From Alphaproteobacteria bacterium (GTDB taxonomy: Bacteria > Pseudomonadota > Alphaproteobacteria > Caulobacterales > Parvularculaceae): 64,000 nt of DNA. Each line of letters begins with the position of its first letter. The stretch's first letter is position 1. This document shows positions 8,324 through 16,928 of the stretch, in pieces. The notes under the pieces are model-generated. The model had not been told where the DNA came from and made no database searches. It worked only from the letters and a program-made list of their open reading frames with translations. Position numbers and translations under genes: made by a program. The stretch is taken from positions 1-64,000 of the forward strand of contig JAUIMC010000011.1 in assembly GCA_030433215.1 (NCBI GenBank), given 5' to 3'.

Positions 8324-8803
8324 ATGCAGATTCTCCGCCACTTCCCGCTCGCCTTCCTATTCGCGCTCGCCGCCTGCGGCGAACCGGCGCCGTCCGCCTG
8401 CGGGGATGAGGGAATCACAGTCTCCGGCGCCTGGCTGCGCGCCGCCGGCGAGGGACAACCCATGAGCGCGGCCTATATGGAGCTGTGCAACGGCGCGGAT
8501 GCGCCGGACCGGCTCGTCGCCGCGCGCTTCGCGGGCGCTGAGACCGCCGAGATCCATATCACGAGCATGAGCGATGACGGCATGGCCAGCATGGCCCCGG
8601 CCGAGGGCGGTCTTGCGCTGGCGCCCCACGAAAAAACCGCCCTCGCCCCCGGCGGCGCCCATATCATGCTAATCGGGCTTTCCGCACCCATCGCTGCGGG
8701 CGAGGACGCAACGATCATTCTCGAATTCGAAAACGCCGAGCCTATGACCGTGACGGCGAAAGCCATGAGCCCCGCCGAGGCGGCGGCGCATCAAGGGCAC
8801 TGA
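8324..8803 (+). CDS. PCuAC family copper chaperone lipoprotein
   Basis: This 159-residue exported protein has a lipoprotein signal (LFALAAC, Cys18) and a PCuAC/DUF461 domain (about 30-150). The copper ligands of the family motif are visible: His78 and Met82/Met87/Met90 (EIHITSMSDDGMASM), then His113-x-Met115 (AHIM). PCuAC proteins deliver Cu(I) to cytochrome c oxidase in the periplasm. The start at 8324 is chosen for the signal peptide and the AGGAG eight bases upstream. No Sco or cox gene is adjacent, so the partner lies elsewhere. Confidence 0.9.
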   Translation: MQILRHFPLAFLFALAACGEPAPSACGDEGITVSGAWLRAAGEGQPMSAAYMELCNGADAPDRLVAARFAGAETAEIHITSMSDDGMASMAPAEGGLALAPHEKTALAPGGAHIMLIGLSAPIAAGEDATIILEFENAEPMTVTAKAMSPAEAAAHQGH

Positions 8804-8815
8804 GAGCGCGCGGCT

Positions 8816-10018
8816 CTATTCCATCCGGTTGCGGTCGCGGAAAGTGACGATCTGCAACTTGTCCTCGCCCACATGGTCGCGGATCGTCGCATCGAGATCG
8901 ACGATATGGAAGCGGCTCCATTCGTTGGACTCGACGACGCGGAACATCATGCCCGTGGCGCCGCGCATCACCGCCCCGATCAGCGCCAGATAGACGAGCG
9001 AGGCGCCGGCGAAGAGACCGAGCGTTTGCACGCTTGCGCCTTTCGCGAAAAGCAGCGCCGCGAGCCCGACAATCGCAAGACCGGTGAAAGCAAGCCCGCC
9101 GACCCAGTATAAAGTCGTGTTGCGGCGCACCTGATAGAACTTGTTGCGCAGGGCAAGCTCGCACAGGAAAAGCCGCATGGCGAACCAGTGATAGGCCAGC
9201 GTCCACGAGCCCGCCTCGTCGATGAGTTCCGCGCGTTCGGCCATGCGCTTGTCGCGCTCCACATTGAGCGCGCGCCGTTTCGCCACCTGAAAGTTGTTGT
9301 TGATGCGCGCAAACTTCGACGTGATGTAATTGTCGAGATTCATCAAATTGCGCTGCTGCACGACCTTGTAGGGCCAGGAATAGACGAGAAACGCGAAGAA
9401 AACGCCTGCAAGCGCCGCCGCCGCGAAAATAAGCGCGGGCAAGCCGCCGATTTGCGCCGCTCTCTCCGACACTGATGCCCCGGCGCCCGATTGCAGCAGG
9501 AGAACGCCCGCACCGAAAACAAGCAGGTAAAGCGCCGGCGTCCAGATCATGAGCATGTTGCGGGTATTGTCGTTCAAGGTGCGCCGGAACAGCGTCGTCA
9601 CCTCAAGAAAGCGCCGGTCGATGCTGTTCTCGTTAAAACCGAGCGCGGCGTTCAGGTAATCCTGCTCGACTTCTTCGTAAAAGAAATCGCCCCGTGCGAA
9701 AATCGGAAAGCCGTAACGGTAAAACGCTTTCGCGTCGGCGGCGTAACCGACCGCCTGTTCCAGCGTGAGTTCCGACGCCGCGCGTTCCGTCAGGCGCGGG
9801 CGCGGCAATTGCATGAAGAGAATTGTCTCAACGCCCGAAGGCGGCTCTTCGCGGTATTCCTCTTCAAGAAGATCGGCGCCCGCCGCGCTCGCGACAATCG
9901 ACCCGCCCGCATTCGCCGCCGTGCGGCCCGCGCTTTTCGCGTCACCGGCGCCGCGTTTGGCGAGCCGTCCCAATACACGGAACGGCGCAGTCAGCACTCT
10001 GATGAACTGTTGAAACAT
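8816..10018 (-). CDS. hypothetical membrane protein with four helices
   Basis: I do not recognise this 400-residue protein. Residues 1-150 are soluble and mixed, with an Ala/Gly-rich stretch near 30-50. Transmembrane pairs lie at about 155-178 and 195-217, and at about 305-328 and 335-353. The loop between the pairs is strongly charged and aromatic (QQRNLMNLDNYITSKFARIN; RRALNVERDKRMAERAEL) and probably cytoplasmic. AGGAGG lies seven bases before the ATG at 10018 and only four before a GTG at 10021, so the ATG is preferred. It is convergent with the PCuAC gene, 12 bases away. Confidence 0.7.
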   Translation of the reverse strand: MFQQFIRVLTAPFRVLGRLAKRGAGDAKSAGRTAANAGGSIVASAAGADLLEEEYREEPPSGVETILFMQLPRPRLTERAASELTLEQAVGYAADAKAFYRYGFPIFARGDFFYEEVEQDYLNAALGFNENSIDRRFLEVTTLFRRTLNDNTRNMLMIWTPALYLLVFGAGVLLLQSGAGASVSERAAQIGGLPALIFAAAALAGVFFAFLVYSWPYKVVQQRNLMNLDNYITSKFARINNNFQVAKRRALNVERDKRMAERAELIDEAGSWTLAYHWFAMRLFLCELALRNKFYQVRRNTTLYWVGGLAFTGLAIVGLAALLFAKGASVQTLGLFAGASLVYLALIGAVMRGATGMMFRVVESNEWSRFHIVDLDATIRDHVGEDKLQIVTFRDRNRME

Positions 10019-10266
10019 CACCCGCCCTCCTCTCTCTTTTTCCTTAAAAAGATGGGAAGCGCTTGAGTTTTTTCAATAATGACAACTGCTTTTAGGACAT
10101 TGCGGAGAATGAAACTGTGATGCGAAAATCATGGCTGCTGAACAATATCTGAACTGTTCAGGGATTTGTCTTTAAGCTGGAAGATGCTTTCTGCCCGCAC
10201 GCCGTGCAGCCGATTCCCGCGAGGGCCCCTTTCCCTCCCCGAAAGGCGAGGCTACAAGCCCCCGCC

Positions 10267-12147
10267 ATGCTGCATGTCAACGATCTCACCTACGCCATTG
10301 AAGGCCGCGTCCTGTTCGATCAGGCGACGGCGGCGATCTCTGATGGCTGGAAGGCGGGTTTTGTCGGCGCCAATGGCGCCGGCAAGTCGACGCTGTTGAA
10401 GATCATCAAGGGCGAGATCCACACGGGCGGCGACGAGATTTCGATCCGCAAGGGCCGCCGCCTCGGCTCCGTGGACCAGGAGGCGCCCTCCTCCAACGTC
10501 TCGCTCCTCGATACAGTCCTGCGAGAAGACAAGGAGCGCGCGGCGCTGACCGCCGAGGCCGAAACCGCCACGGACCCCCACCGCATCGCGGAAATCCAGA
10601 CCCGCCTCGCGGATATCGACGCCTATTCCGCCGAAGCGCGCGCCGGGGCGATCCTTTCCGGCCTCGGCTTTTCGGCGGAAGACCAGAAACGCGCCTGTTC
10701 GGAATTTTCCGGCGGCTGGCGCATGCGCGTGGCGCTCGCCGGCGTCCTCTTCTCCGCGCCGGATCTCCTGCTGCTTGACGAGCCCACCAACTATCTCGAC
10801 CTTGAAGGCACGATCTGGCTCGAGACTTACTTGCGCCGCTATCCCTATACGACGCTGATCGTCTCCCACGACCGCTCTTTGCTGAACAACGCTGTCACCC
10901 ACATCATGGCGCTCGAGGGCGGCAAGCTGTCGGTGCATACGGGCGGCTTTGATTCCTACGAAAAGAAACGCGCCGAGGCGCGCGCCCAGGCCATCTCCTT
11001 CAAGGCCCGCCAGGATGCGCGCCGGCGCCATATGCAGGCCTTCGTGGACCGGTTCCGCGCCAAGGCGTCGAAAGCCAAACAGGCGCAAAGCCGCATCAAG
11101 ATGCTCGAAAAGATGGAAGAAGTCGCCGCGCCCATTTCCGAGCGCACGGTTCCCTTTCACTTTCCGAACCCGAAGCCCATGGCGCCGCCGATCATCCGCA
11201 TCGTCGACGGCGCGCTCGGCTATGATGAAGGAAAGCCGGTCCTCAACCACGTCAATCTGCGCCTCGACAATGACGACCGCATCGTGATCCTCGGGCCCAA
11301 TGGCGAAGGCAAATCGACCCTCGTCAAAACCATGTCCGGGCGCCTGCCGCTGCTCAGCGGCGACCTTTTCAAGCACAAGAAGCTTGAGGTCGCCTATTTC
11401 GCCCAGCACCAGCTCGACGAGTTAAAGCCGAAACAGTCGGCCTATGATCATGTGCGCGCTCTCCTTCCCGACGCGACGGAGGCAGAGACCCGCTCGGCGA
11501 CGGCCCGTCTAGGCTTCGGGCCCGACAAGGCCGATGTGAAGGTCGAAAAACTGTCGGGCGGAGAGAAGGCGCGGCTCCTGCTCGGGCTCATCACCTTTCA
11601 CGGCGCCCATCTTCTCATTCTCGACGAGCCGACGAACCATCTCGACATGGGTGCGCGCGAAGCGCTGATTGAGGCGCTGAACGATTTCGAGGGCGCGGTG
11701 ATGCTCATCACCCATGACGCGCATCTCGCCGCCGCCGTCGCGGACCGGCTATGGCTGGTCAACAAGGGCAAGGCCGGGCCCTATGACGGCGATCTTTCCG
11801 ATTATCGCGAGCTCATCCTCGCCGCGAACCGGACCGCCGCCAGGGACGGGCCGGCGAAGCCCGCAATCAGCGGAAGAGACATGGCGCGCAGAAGCGCCGC
11901 CGAAACGCGGCTTGCCTTGCAGCCACTGAAGAAGAAGGCCGACGACGCCGAAGCCCGTCTCGACACGCTCAACGACACGCTCCGCCGCCTCGACGAAGCG
12001 CTGGCCGAACCGGGCCTTTACGAAAACAACCTCGCCCGCGCCACGAAACTGCAAAAGGAGCGCGCGGCGCTGGTCGCCGCCATCGAGCAAACGGAGACGG
12101 ACTGGCTCGCCGCGCTCGAGGCCTATGAAGAGGCGAAAGCCCTCTAG
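10267..12147 (+). CDS. ABC-F family ATP-binding protein
   Basis: This 626-residue soluble protein has two ABC ATPase cassettes and no membrane segment. The first has Walker A GANGAGKST (34-42), signature FSGGW near 148 and Walker B LLLDEPTNYLD near 172. The second has GPNGEGKST near 343, LSGGEKAR near 432 and ILDEPTNHLD near 452. The charged linker between cassettes and a C-terminal helical region (about 560-626) fit the Uup/EttA-like ABC-F group, which acts on the ribosome or on DNA structures. The start at 10267 begins directly with the first cassette. The stop overlaps that of the convergent lipoprotein gene. Confidence 0.92.
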   Translation: MLHVNDLTYAIEGRVLFDQATAAISDGWKAGFVGANGAGKSTLLKIIKGEIHTGGDEISIRKGRRLGSVDQEAPSSNVSLLDTVLREDKERAALTAEAETATDPHRIAEIQTRLADIDAYSAEARAGAILSGLGFSAEDQKRACSEFSGGWRMRVALAGVLFSAPDLLLLDEPTNYLDLEGTIWLETYLRRYPYTTLIVSHDRSLLNNAVTHIMALEGGKLSVHTGGFDSYEKKRAEARAQAISFKARQDARRRHMQAFVDRFRAKASKAKQAQSRIKMLEKMEEVAAPISERTVPFHFPNPKPMAPPIIRIVDGALGYDEGKPVLNHVNLRLDNDDRIVILGPNGEGKSTLVKTMSGRLPLLSGDLFKHKKLEVAYFAQHQLDELKPKQSAYDHVRALLPDATEAETRSATARLGFGPDKADVKVEKLSGGEKARLLLGLITFHGAHLLILDEPTNHLDMGAREALIEALNDFEGAVMLITHDAHLAAAVADRLWLVNKGKAGPYDGDLSDYRELILAANRTAARDGPAKPAISGRDMARRSAAETRLALQPLKKKADDAEARLDTLNDTLRRLDEALAEPGLYENNLARATKLQKERAALVAAIEQTETDWLAALEAYEEAKAL

Positions 12148-12560
12148 CTTTCGTCTTCAGGCGCTTCTTCTTCGGCGTCCGGGTCCCATTCATAAATGTT
12201 CTGGATGACGCAGGCGCCGGTGACGCCGAAACCGCTGCTGAACGCTTCGACCCTTTCGCCGCGCCGCCGGCAATTGTCGCCATAATCGTAAAACACCGGA
12301 ACCGAAGCCCCGGGCCCCAGACTTCCGCAGCCCGCTGAAAACACCAGCAGATATTTCTGACGCATGGAGCCTGTCACAAAGGCGTCCCTGCCGCCGACGC
12401 GCACATAGCCGCCGGAAGACGACGCCAGGGATGTGAAACAGGCCCTTTCCACTTCCGCGCCGATACGCGGATCGCTTTCGGGGTCGAACGCCGCGCGTTC
12501 TGCCGTCGCGCATCCGGCCAAGACCAGCGCCATGGCGCAAAGAGTGGCTATCTTGTACAT
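12144..12560 (-). CDS. lipoprotein, DUF6491-like
   Basis: This 138-residue protein has a clear lipoprotein signal ending LVLAGC (Cys17). The mature part has four further cysteines and segments (ACFTSL, KYLLVFSAGC, NCRRRGERVEAF) that resemble the DUF6491 family from memory; that assignment is moderate. The acidic C-terminal tail ends in EEEAPEDES. Start ATG has GAGGCG upstream. The role is unknown; it is probably anchored in the outer or inner membrane facing the periplasm. Confidence 0.7.
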   Translation of the reverse strand: MYKIATLCAMALVLAGCATAERAAFDPESDPRIGAEVERACFTSLASSSGGYVRVGGRDAFVTGSMRQKYLLVFSAGCGSLGPGASVPVFYDYGDNCRRRGERVEAFSSGFGVTGACVIQNIYEWDPDAEEEAPEDES

Positions 12561-12701
12561 ATTCGCCTCGCTGCATGACCCCGCTGCATGCTAGCTTGCG
12601 CGCGCATATGCGCCAAGTTAAGCAGCGATCACCTTGTGTTGAGCGCCGCGGCTGTGAAGGCGGCGTGTTGATTGCTTTGGGGGCAAAAAAGGATTTCAGG
12701 G

Positions 12702-12995
12702 ATGAAAAAAGCCGAAGACTGCCAGAACATGGACGACGTCCGGGCGGAGATCGATCGCGTGGACCGGGCGCTGGTCGATCTTCTCGCTGAACGCTGGACC
12801 TATGTGGACCGGGCCTGGGTGTTCAAGCGCTCCCCCGACGAGGCCTCCGTGCCCTGGCGCAACCGCGACGTCATCGAAAAGGTGCGCGCCCGCGCCGACA
12901 CCGCCGGCATGCCGGCGGAAATGGCCGAGGCCTTGTGGCGGCTCATCATCGGCTGGGGCATCCAATACGAAGAAGAACGGTTAAAAGAAAAATAA
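12702..12995 (+). CDS. chorismate mutase (AroQ type)
   Basis: This 97-residue all-helical protein matches the AroQ fold: it would convert chorismate to prephenate on the route to phenylalanine and tyrosine. By analogy with E. coli residues, Arg14, Arg31, Lys42, the R-D-x-I-E segment near 55-59 and Gln88 line the active site. The length is that of monofunctional AroQ enzymes. The ATG at 12702 has AAGGA eight bases upstream; an upstream TTG frame extension is not needed. A pyruvate-lyase role (PchB-like) cannot be fully excluded. Confidence 0.88.
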   Translation: MKKAEDCQNMDDVRAEIDRVDRALVDLLAERWTYVDRAWVFKRSPDEASVPWRNRDVIEKVRARADTAGMPAEMAEALWRLIIGWGIQYEEERLKEK

Positions 12996-13097
12996 CCGCC
13001 ATCATCCCAAAAAAATAATTTCCATACGGCCTTTTCGCCTATGGCGGGCGGGCCGAAACCGCTTACATGCCTCGCTCGCATCAGGGGCGTTTTTCAC

Positions 13098-14033
13098 ATG
13101 ATCTGGCTTTTCATTGTCGCGGGGCTCGTTCTCCTTACGCTTGGGGCGGAAGCCCTCGTCAGGGGCGCCTCGGCGCTGGCGCGGCGTTTCGGCCTGTCGG
13201 AACTGTTGATCGGCATCACGCTGGTCGGCTTCGGCACTTCCTCGCCGGAACTCGTGTCGAGTCTCGCCGCCGCCTTTGCCGGTTCGCCGGGCGTCGCCGT
13301 GGGCAATGTGGTCGGCTCGAACATCGCCAATATTTTGCTGATCCTCGGCGTCTCGGCCCTGATCGCCCCCATCGCCGTTCAGGGCGACGGGTTTCGCCGG
13401 GACGCGCCGGCCCTCGCCCTCGCCACGCTCGCCGTAATCGGCGTGGCTCTCACCGGCGGTTATGGCCGGATCGCAGGCGGGGTCTTCCTGTTCGGCCTCG
13501 CGGTCTATCTGGCGCTCGCCTATGTCACCGAAAAACGCGCCGCCGACGCAGGGCTCCTCGACATTCCCCATGAAGCGCCCCAGCCGCTCCTGCCCGCGCT
13601 CGGCTTCGCCGTCGCCGGGCTTGGGCTTCTGGCGCTGGGCGCAAAGCTTCTGGTGTCGGGGGCGATCGGCGTCGCCACCGCACTCGGCGTTTCGGAAACC
13701 CTGATCGGCCTCACCGTGGTGGCGGTCGGCACCTCCCTGCCGGAGCTCGTCACCTCGGTGGTCGCGGCTCTGCGCGGCAAGAGCGATCTTGCGCTGGGCA
13801 ATGTCGTCGGCTCGAACATCTACAACAGTTTCGGGATTCTCGGCGCTACGGCGCTTGTCCATCCGCTGGCGGCGCCCGCCGCCATCGTCCGGTTCGACAA
13901 CTGGGTGATGCTGGCTGCGACAACGGCGCTCATTCTTTTCGGACTCACCCGCGCGCGCATCCAGCGCTGGGAAGGCGCGCTGCTGACCGTCAGCTACGCC
14001 GCCTATATCGCCTGGCTTGCAATGAACGCCTAA
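13098..14033 (+). CDS. calcium/sodium antiporter (CaCA family, YrbG-like)
   Basis: This 311-residue inner-membrane protein has about ten helices arranged as two inverted repeats. Each repeat carries the CaCA alpha motif: GFGTSSPELVSS near 44-55 and AVGTSLPELVTS near 210-221, each followed by GNVVGSNI. The two glutamates are the expected cation ligands. It exchanges Na+ for Ca2+ or a similar cation. The start at 13098 places the first helix at the N-terminus as usual for the family. Its stop overlaps the stop of the convergent DksA-like gene. Confidence 0.93.
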   Translation: MIWLFIVAGLVLLTLGAEALVRGASALARRFGLSELLIGITLVGFGTSSPELVSSLAAAFAGSPGVAVGNVVGSNIANILLILGVSALIAPIAVQGDGFRRDAPALALATLAVIGVALTGGYGRIAGGVFLFGLAVYLALAYVTEKRAADAGLLDIPHEAPQPLLPALGFAVAGLGLLALGAKLLVSGAIGVATALGVSETLIGLTVVAVGTSLPELVTSVVAALRGKSDLALGNVVGSNIYNSFGILGATALVHPLAAPAAIVRFDNWVMLAATTALILFGLTRARIQRWEGALLTVSYAAYIAWLAMNA

Positions 14034-14371
14034 ACGCCGCCAGCGCAAGGCGCGCAGCGCGTCGCGGTCAGATCGATCTCGAGGCGTTTGGGCGCAATCT
14101 CTTCGCCGCATTCGGCGCAATAGCCATACTCGCCTTCCTCAAGGCGCGCGAGCGCGGCATCGATCCGGCGCAGCTCGCCGGCACGGCGCGCCTCCTGCGC
14201 ATTGGCCATGGCCTGCTGTTGCAACGCATCCTGGCGCGACAGGCGCCCCACCGACTGCTGGTCGAGCTCCACGGGCTTGCGCGAGTCTTTCGCGCCCGCC
14301 GAAAGCCATTGCAGCTCTTCCCGGCGCGCCTCGAGCTTTGCGCGAAACTGATCCAGCGTCGGCCGATCCAT
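14030..14371 (-). CDS. TraR/DksA family zinc-finger protein
   Basis: This 113-residue protein has a coiled-coil N-terminal half (about 5-80) and a C4 zinc finger C85-x2-C88...C106-x2-C109 (YCAECGEEI, RCAPCAGG). The family binds the RNA polymerase secondary channel. It is shorter than canonical DksA (about 150), as in many alphaproteobacterial paralogues. The tip of the coiled coil reads KDSRKPVELDQQSVGR, so the DxxDxA motif of true DksA is not clear, and ppGpp-linked function is uncertain. It starts four bases after the holC stop and is likely co-transcribed. Confidence 0.88.
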   Translation of the reverse strand: MDRPTLDQFRAKLEARREELQWLSAGAKDSRKPVELDQQSVGRLSRQDALQQQAMANAQEARRAGELRRIDAALARLEEGEYGYCAECGEEIAPKRLEIDLTATRCAPCAGGV

Positions 14372-14375
14372 GGCC

Positions 14376-14825
14376 CTAATTCTGCTTTTCCCAGCGCCCT
14401 TCGGGCGACTGTTTCCAGTAGGCGACATCATGGCCCGCCGCCTTCGCTTCTTTCCAGAAGCCGCGCGCATCGGCGAGCGCGTCTTCGTCGCGACCGTCGA
14501 AGATCGTCACGCAGCGCGTGAAGCCGCCGATCGAGGTCGCCTCGGTCTTTGCATTGTCGGTCAGGAACAGGATGTCCGCGCCGTTGGGCGCGTCTTCCCC
14601 GTCGGTCAGCCAGACGGGCTGGCGCTCGCCGTCCCCCGCCGCGGCGTGAGGCAGAAAAGAGTCTTCGCGATAAGTCCACAGATATGTGTCGAGCGCTTCA
14701 ACGCGCTCGCGCGATCCGGCGCGCACCACCGCTTTCCAGCCGCGCTCCAGCGTCTTTTCAAGAAGCCCCGGAAGCACGTCTTCAAGCCGTCCGCGCTCGA
14801 GATGGTAGAACATGACTTCGGTCAT
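14376..14825 (-). CDS. holC: DNA polymerase III subunit chi
   Basis: This 149-residue protein matches HolC: it starts with a V-x-F-Y-H-L segment (MTEVMFYHLERG), has LPGLLEKTLERGWKAVVRAGS, LDTYLWTYREDSFLPH and ends with WKEAKAAGHDVAYWKQ. Chi links the clamp loader to SSB. The gene lies between a DUF1499 gene, whose stop overlaps its start by four bases (ATGA), and the DksA-like gene. Together with pepA further upstream this pepA-...-holC order is common in alphaproteobacteria. Confidence 0.92.
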   Translation of the reverse strand: MTEVMFYHLERGRLEDVLPGLLEKTLERGWKAVVRAGSRERVEALDTYLWTYREDSFLPHAAAGDGERQPVWLTDGEDAPNGADILFLTDNAKTEATSIGGFTRCVTIFDGRDEDALADARGFWKEAKAAGHDVAYWKQSPEGRWEKQN

Positions 14826-15265
14826 GACGCCGCGCCTGTCAGCGCCGCCCGCAAGGTCTCGACGCGTTTGCGGTTCGCGCCCAGATCGCTGTGACCGACG
14901 CGCGAGGCGGAGCGCACATGCACCGCATCGTCGCCTTTGCGGAACTCGACGTCGTCAACGAAGCCCAGGAGCTTGGAGGAAAACTCCGCAGCCAGGTAAT
15001 TGTCGCGCAAATCGACAATGCGCGCGTCCTGCGCCTGAACGAGATCGGGCAGGCTTTCCCATGCGGAAAGCGGCAAAGACGCAACGCGATGGCTTTCATC
15101 CGTTCCGTCCTCGCTCGACACGCAATTGGGCGAGGACGGGCACGGCGCCAGCCGGCCATCGACGAGACCGGGCGAGGCGCCGCTTTTCGATTTCTGAGCC
15201 AGCATGAAGAACGCGCCGGCGCCGGCGATCAGCAAAAGAAGAACGATGACGCCGGCGATTTTCAT
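14822..15265 (-). CDS. DUF1499 domain-containing protein
   Basis: This 147-residue protein has an N-terminal membrane segment (about 4-22) and a DUF1499 domain with the typical C-P-x-S-P-N-C-V-S-S segment (PCPSSPNCVSSEDG) and DDVEFRKGDDAVHVRSASRVGHSDLGANRKRV-type ending. The function of DUF1499 is unknown. The ATG at 15265 with CGGAG upstream is preferred over an upstream in-frame start because it begins at the signal anchor. The gene sits between pepA and holC on one transcript. Confidence 0.88.
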   Translation of the reverse strand: MKIAGVIVLLLLIAGAGAFFMLAQKSKSGASPGLVDGRLAPCPSSPNCVSSEDGTDESHRVASLPLSAWESLPDLVQAQDARIVDLRDNYLAAEFSSKLLGFVDDVEFRKGDDAVHVRSASRVGHSDLGANRKRVETLRAALTGAAS

Positions 15266-15281
15266 GATCTGGCTCCGCTGC

Positions 15282-16772
15282 TTATTTCTCGAAATTGGCG
15301 CGCACATATTCGTCGAGCAGGCGCACGCCGAAACCGGTCCCGCCCTTCGGACAGGTCGGCTTGTCCTTGGTGCTCCACGCCACGCCGGCGATGTCGAGAT
15401 GCGCCCAGGAAACGCCGTCCTTGATGAACCGCCCCAGGAACGCCGCCGCCGAGGAAGAGCCGCCGCCCTTGCCGCCGATATTCTGCATGTCGGCGATCTC
15501 GGACTTGATCATCTCGTCATGAGCCTTGGTCAGCGGCATGCGCCACAGCTTGTCGCCGCTCGTCTCGCTCGCTTCATCCAGGGCCTTGGCGAGCTTGTCA
15601 TCCTTGGTGAACATGCCGCCGAATTCATTGGCGAGCGCGATGATGATGGCGCCGGTCAGCGTCGCAAGGTCGATCACGGTTTTCGGCTTGTAGGTTTCCT
15701 GCGTCCACCACAGCGCGTCCGCAAGCACAAGCCGGCCTTCAGCGTCGGTGTTCAGAACCTCGATGGTCTGGCCCGACATGGATTTGACGACATCGCCGGG
15801 GCGCTGGGCGTTGCCGTCCGGCATGTTCTCGACAAGACCGACAACGCCGATGACATTGGCCTTGGCTTTCCGGCCCGCAATCGCCGCCATGGCGCCCGTC
15901 ACGGCGCCGGCGCCGCCCATGTCCCATTTCATGTCTTCCATGCCGCCGGCGGGTTTCAGCGAAATGCCGCCGGTGTCGAAGGTGACGCCCTTGCCCACAA
16001 AGGCGACCGGCGCATCTCCCTTCTTGCCGCCCATCCATTCCATGGCGACCATTTTAGGCGGACGCGAAGAGCCTTGCGCGACGCCGAGCAGCGAGCCCAT
16101 GCCGAGCTTCTTCATCTGCGCCTCGGTGAGCACGGTGACCTTCACGCCGAGCGCGGTCAGCTCCTGGCAGCGCTTCGCAAAACTTTCCGGATAAAGAATA
16201 TTCGCCGGTTCGGAGACGAGATCGCGCGTCAGGAACACGCCATCGCCGATTTTTTCATAGTCGGCGTAAACATCTTTCGCCTTTGTGGAGGTTGTTACAA
16301 CCGTGACCTTGTTGAGGACCGGCTTGTCCTCTTTCTTTTCCTTGGTGCGATATTTGTCGAAACGATAGGCCTTCATCCGCGCGCCAAACGCGATCCGCGC
16401 GGCGAGTTCGTCGGCGGCCGGTTTTTTCACCGAGAGGCCGGACAGCGCGATAACCGCGCTCTTGTCGCGCCCCGCCAGAAGCTTGCCGGCTGCGCCGCCG
16501 CCGAGCGCTTCAGCGTCGAGCGCCGTGAAATCTTTCGACGGGCCCGCGCCAATCAGGAGGATGCGGCTGTTGGCGATCCCGGCCGGCGCGACGATCTCGA
16601 GCATCTTGCCTTTCTGGGCTTTATACTCCGCCGCCTTCACCGCGCGCTCGACCGCCCCGTCAGTCGCTTTGTCGAGATCGTCATAGGCCTTCGGCTTCGC
16701 GCCATCCTCGAAAACGGGAATGACGATCGCGCCGCTTTTAGGGAGGGCGGCTGCGGAAAAGTTAATTTGCAT
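15282..16772 (-). CDS. pepA: leucyl aminopeptidase (M17)
   Basis: This 496-residue cytosolic metallopeptidase has the M17 catalytic domain after an N-terminal macro-like domain (about 1-160). Metal-ligand segments are intact: GKGVTFDTGG around 259-268 and the signature NTDAEGRL around 340-347, plus MKWDMGGAG. It removes N-terminal amino acids and in some bacteria binds DNA. The length is normal for the family. GAGGA lies just upstream of the start. It is divergent from lptF, a conserved arrangement in alphaproteobacteria. Confidence 0.95.
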   Translation of the reverse strand: MQINFSAAALPKSGAIVIPVFEDGAKPKAYDDLDKATDGAVERAVKAAEYKAQKGKMLEIVAPAGIANSRILLIGAGPSKDFTALDAEALGGGAAGKLLAGRDKSAVIALSGLSVKKPAADELAARIAFGARMKAYRFDKYRTKEKKEDKPVLNKVTVVTTSTKAKDVYADYEKIGDGVFLTRDLVSEPANILYPESFAKRCQELTALGVKVTVLTEAQMKKLGMGSLLGVAQGSSRPPKMVAMEWMGGKKGDAPVAFVGKGVTFDTGGISLKPAGGMEDMKWDMGGAGAVTGAMAAIAGRKAKANVIGVVGLVENMPDGNAQRPGDVVKSMSGQTIEVLNTDAEGRLVLADALWWTQETYKPKTVIDLATLTGAIIIALANEFGGMFTKDDKLAKALDEASETSGDKLWRMPLTKAHDEMIKSEIADMQNIGGKGGGSSSAAAFLGRFIKDGVSWAHLDIAGVAWSTKDKPTCPKGGTGFGVRLLDEYVRANFEK

Positions 16773-16928
16773 GAAAGTCCTCTTTTCGTGTCTTTGTCCG
16801 GCCTGGGTTCCGCCCTGCGGGGGCCGGCCTTCGGGCGCTTTCAGCGCCGGGCCGGATCGTGCTAGGCCGGGGTCGGTTTTGGCGGCGCTACTCTAACGGC
16901 GTCGCGCAATAAGGGAAGACGCCATTCC

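Noticed and set aside
10252-11409. 385-codon minus-strand frame opposite the ABC-F gene
   Set aside because: Antisense to intact Walker and signature motifs, with no recognisable domain of its own.
15204-16865. 553-codon plus-strand frame opposite pepA
   Set aside because: Arg/His/Gly-rich mirror translation of a conserved peptidase gene.
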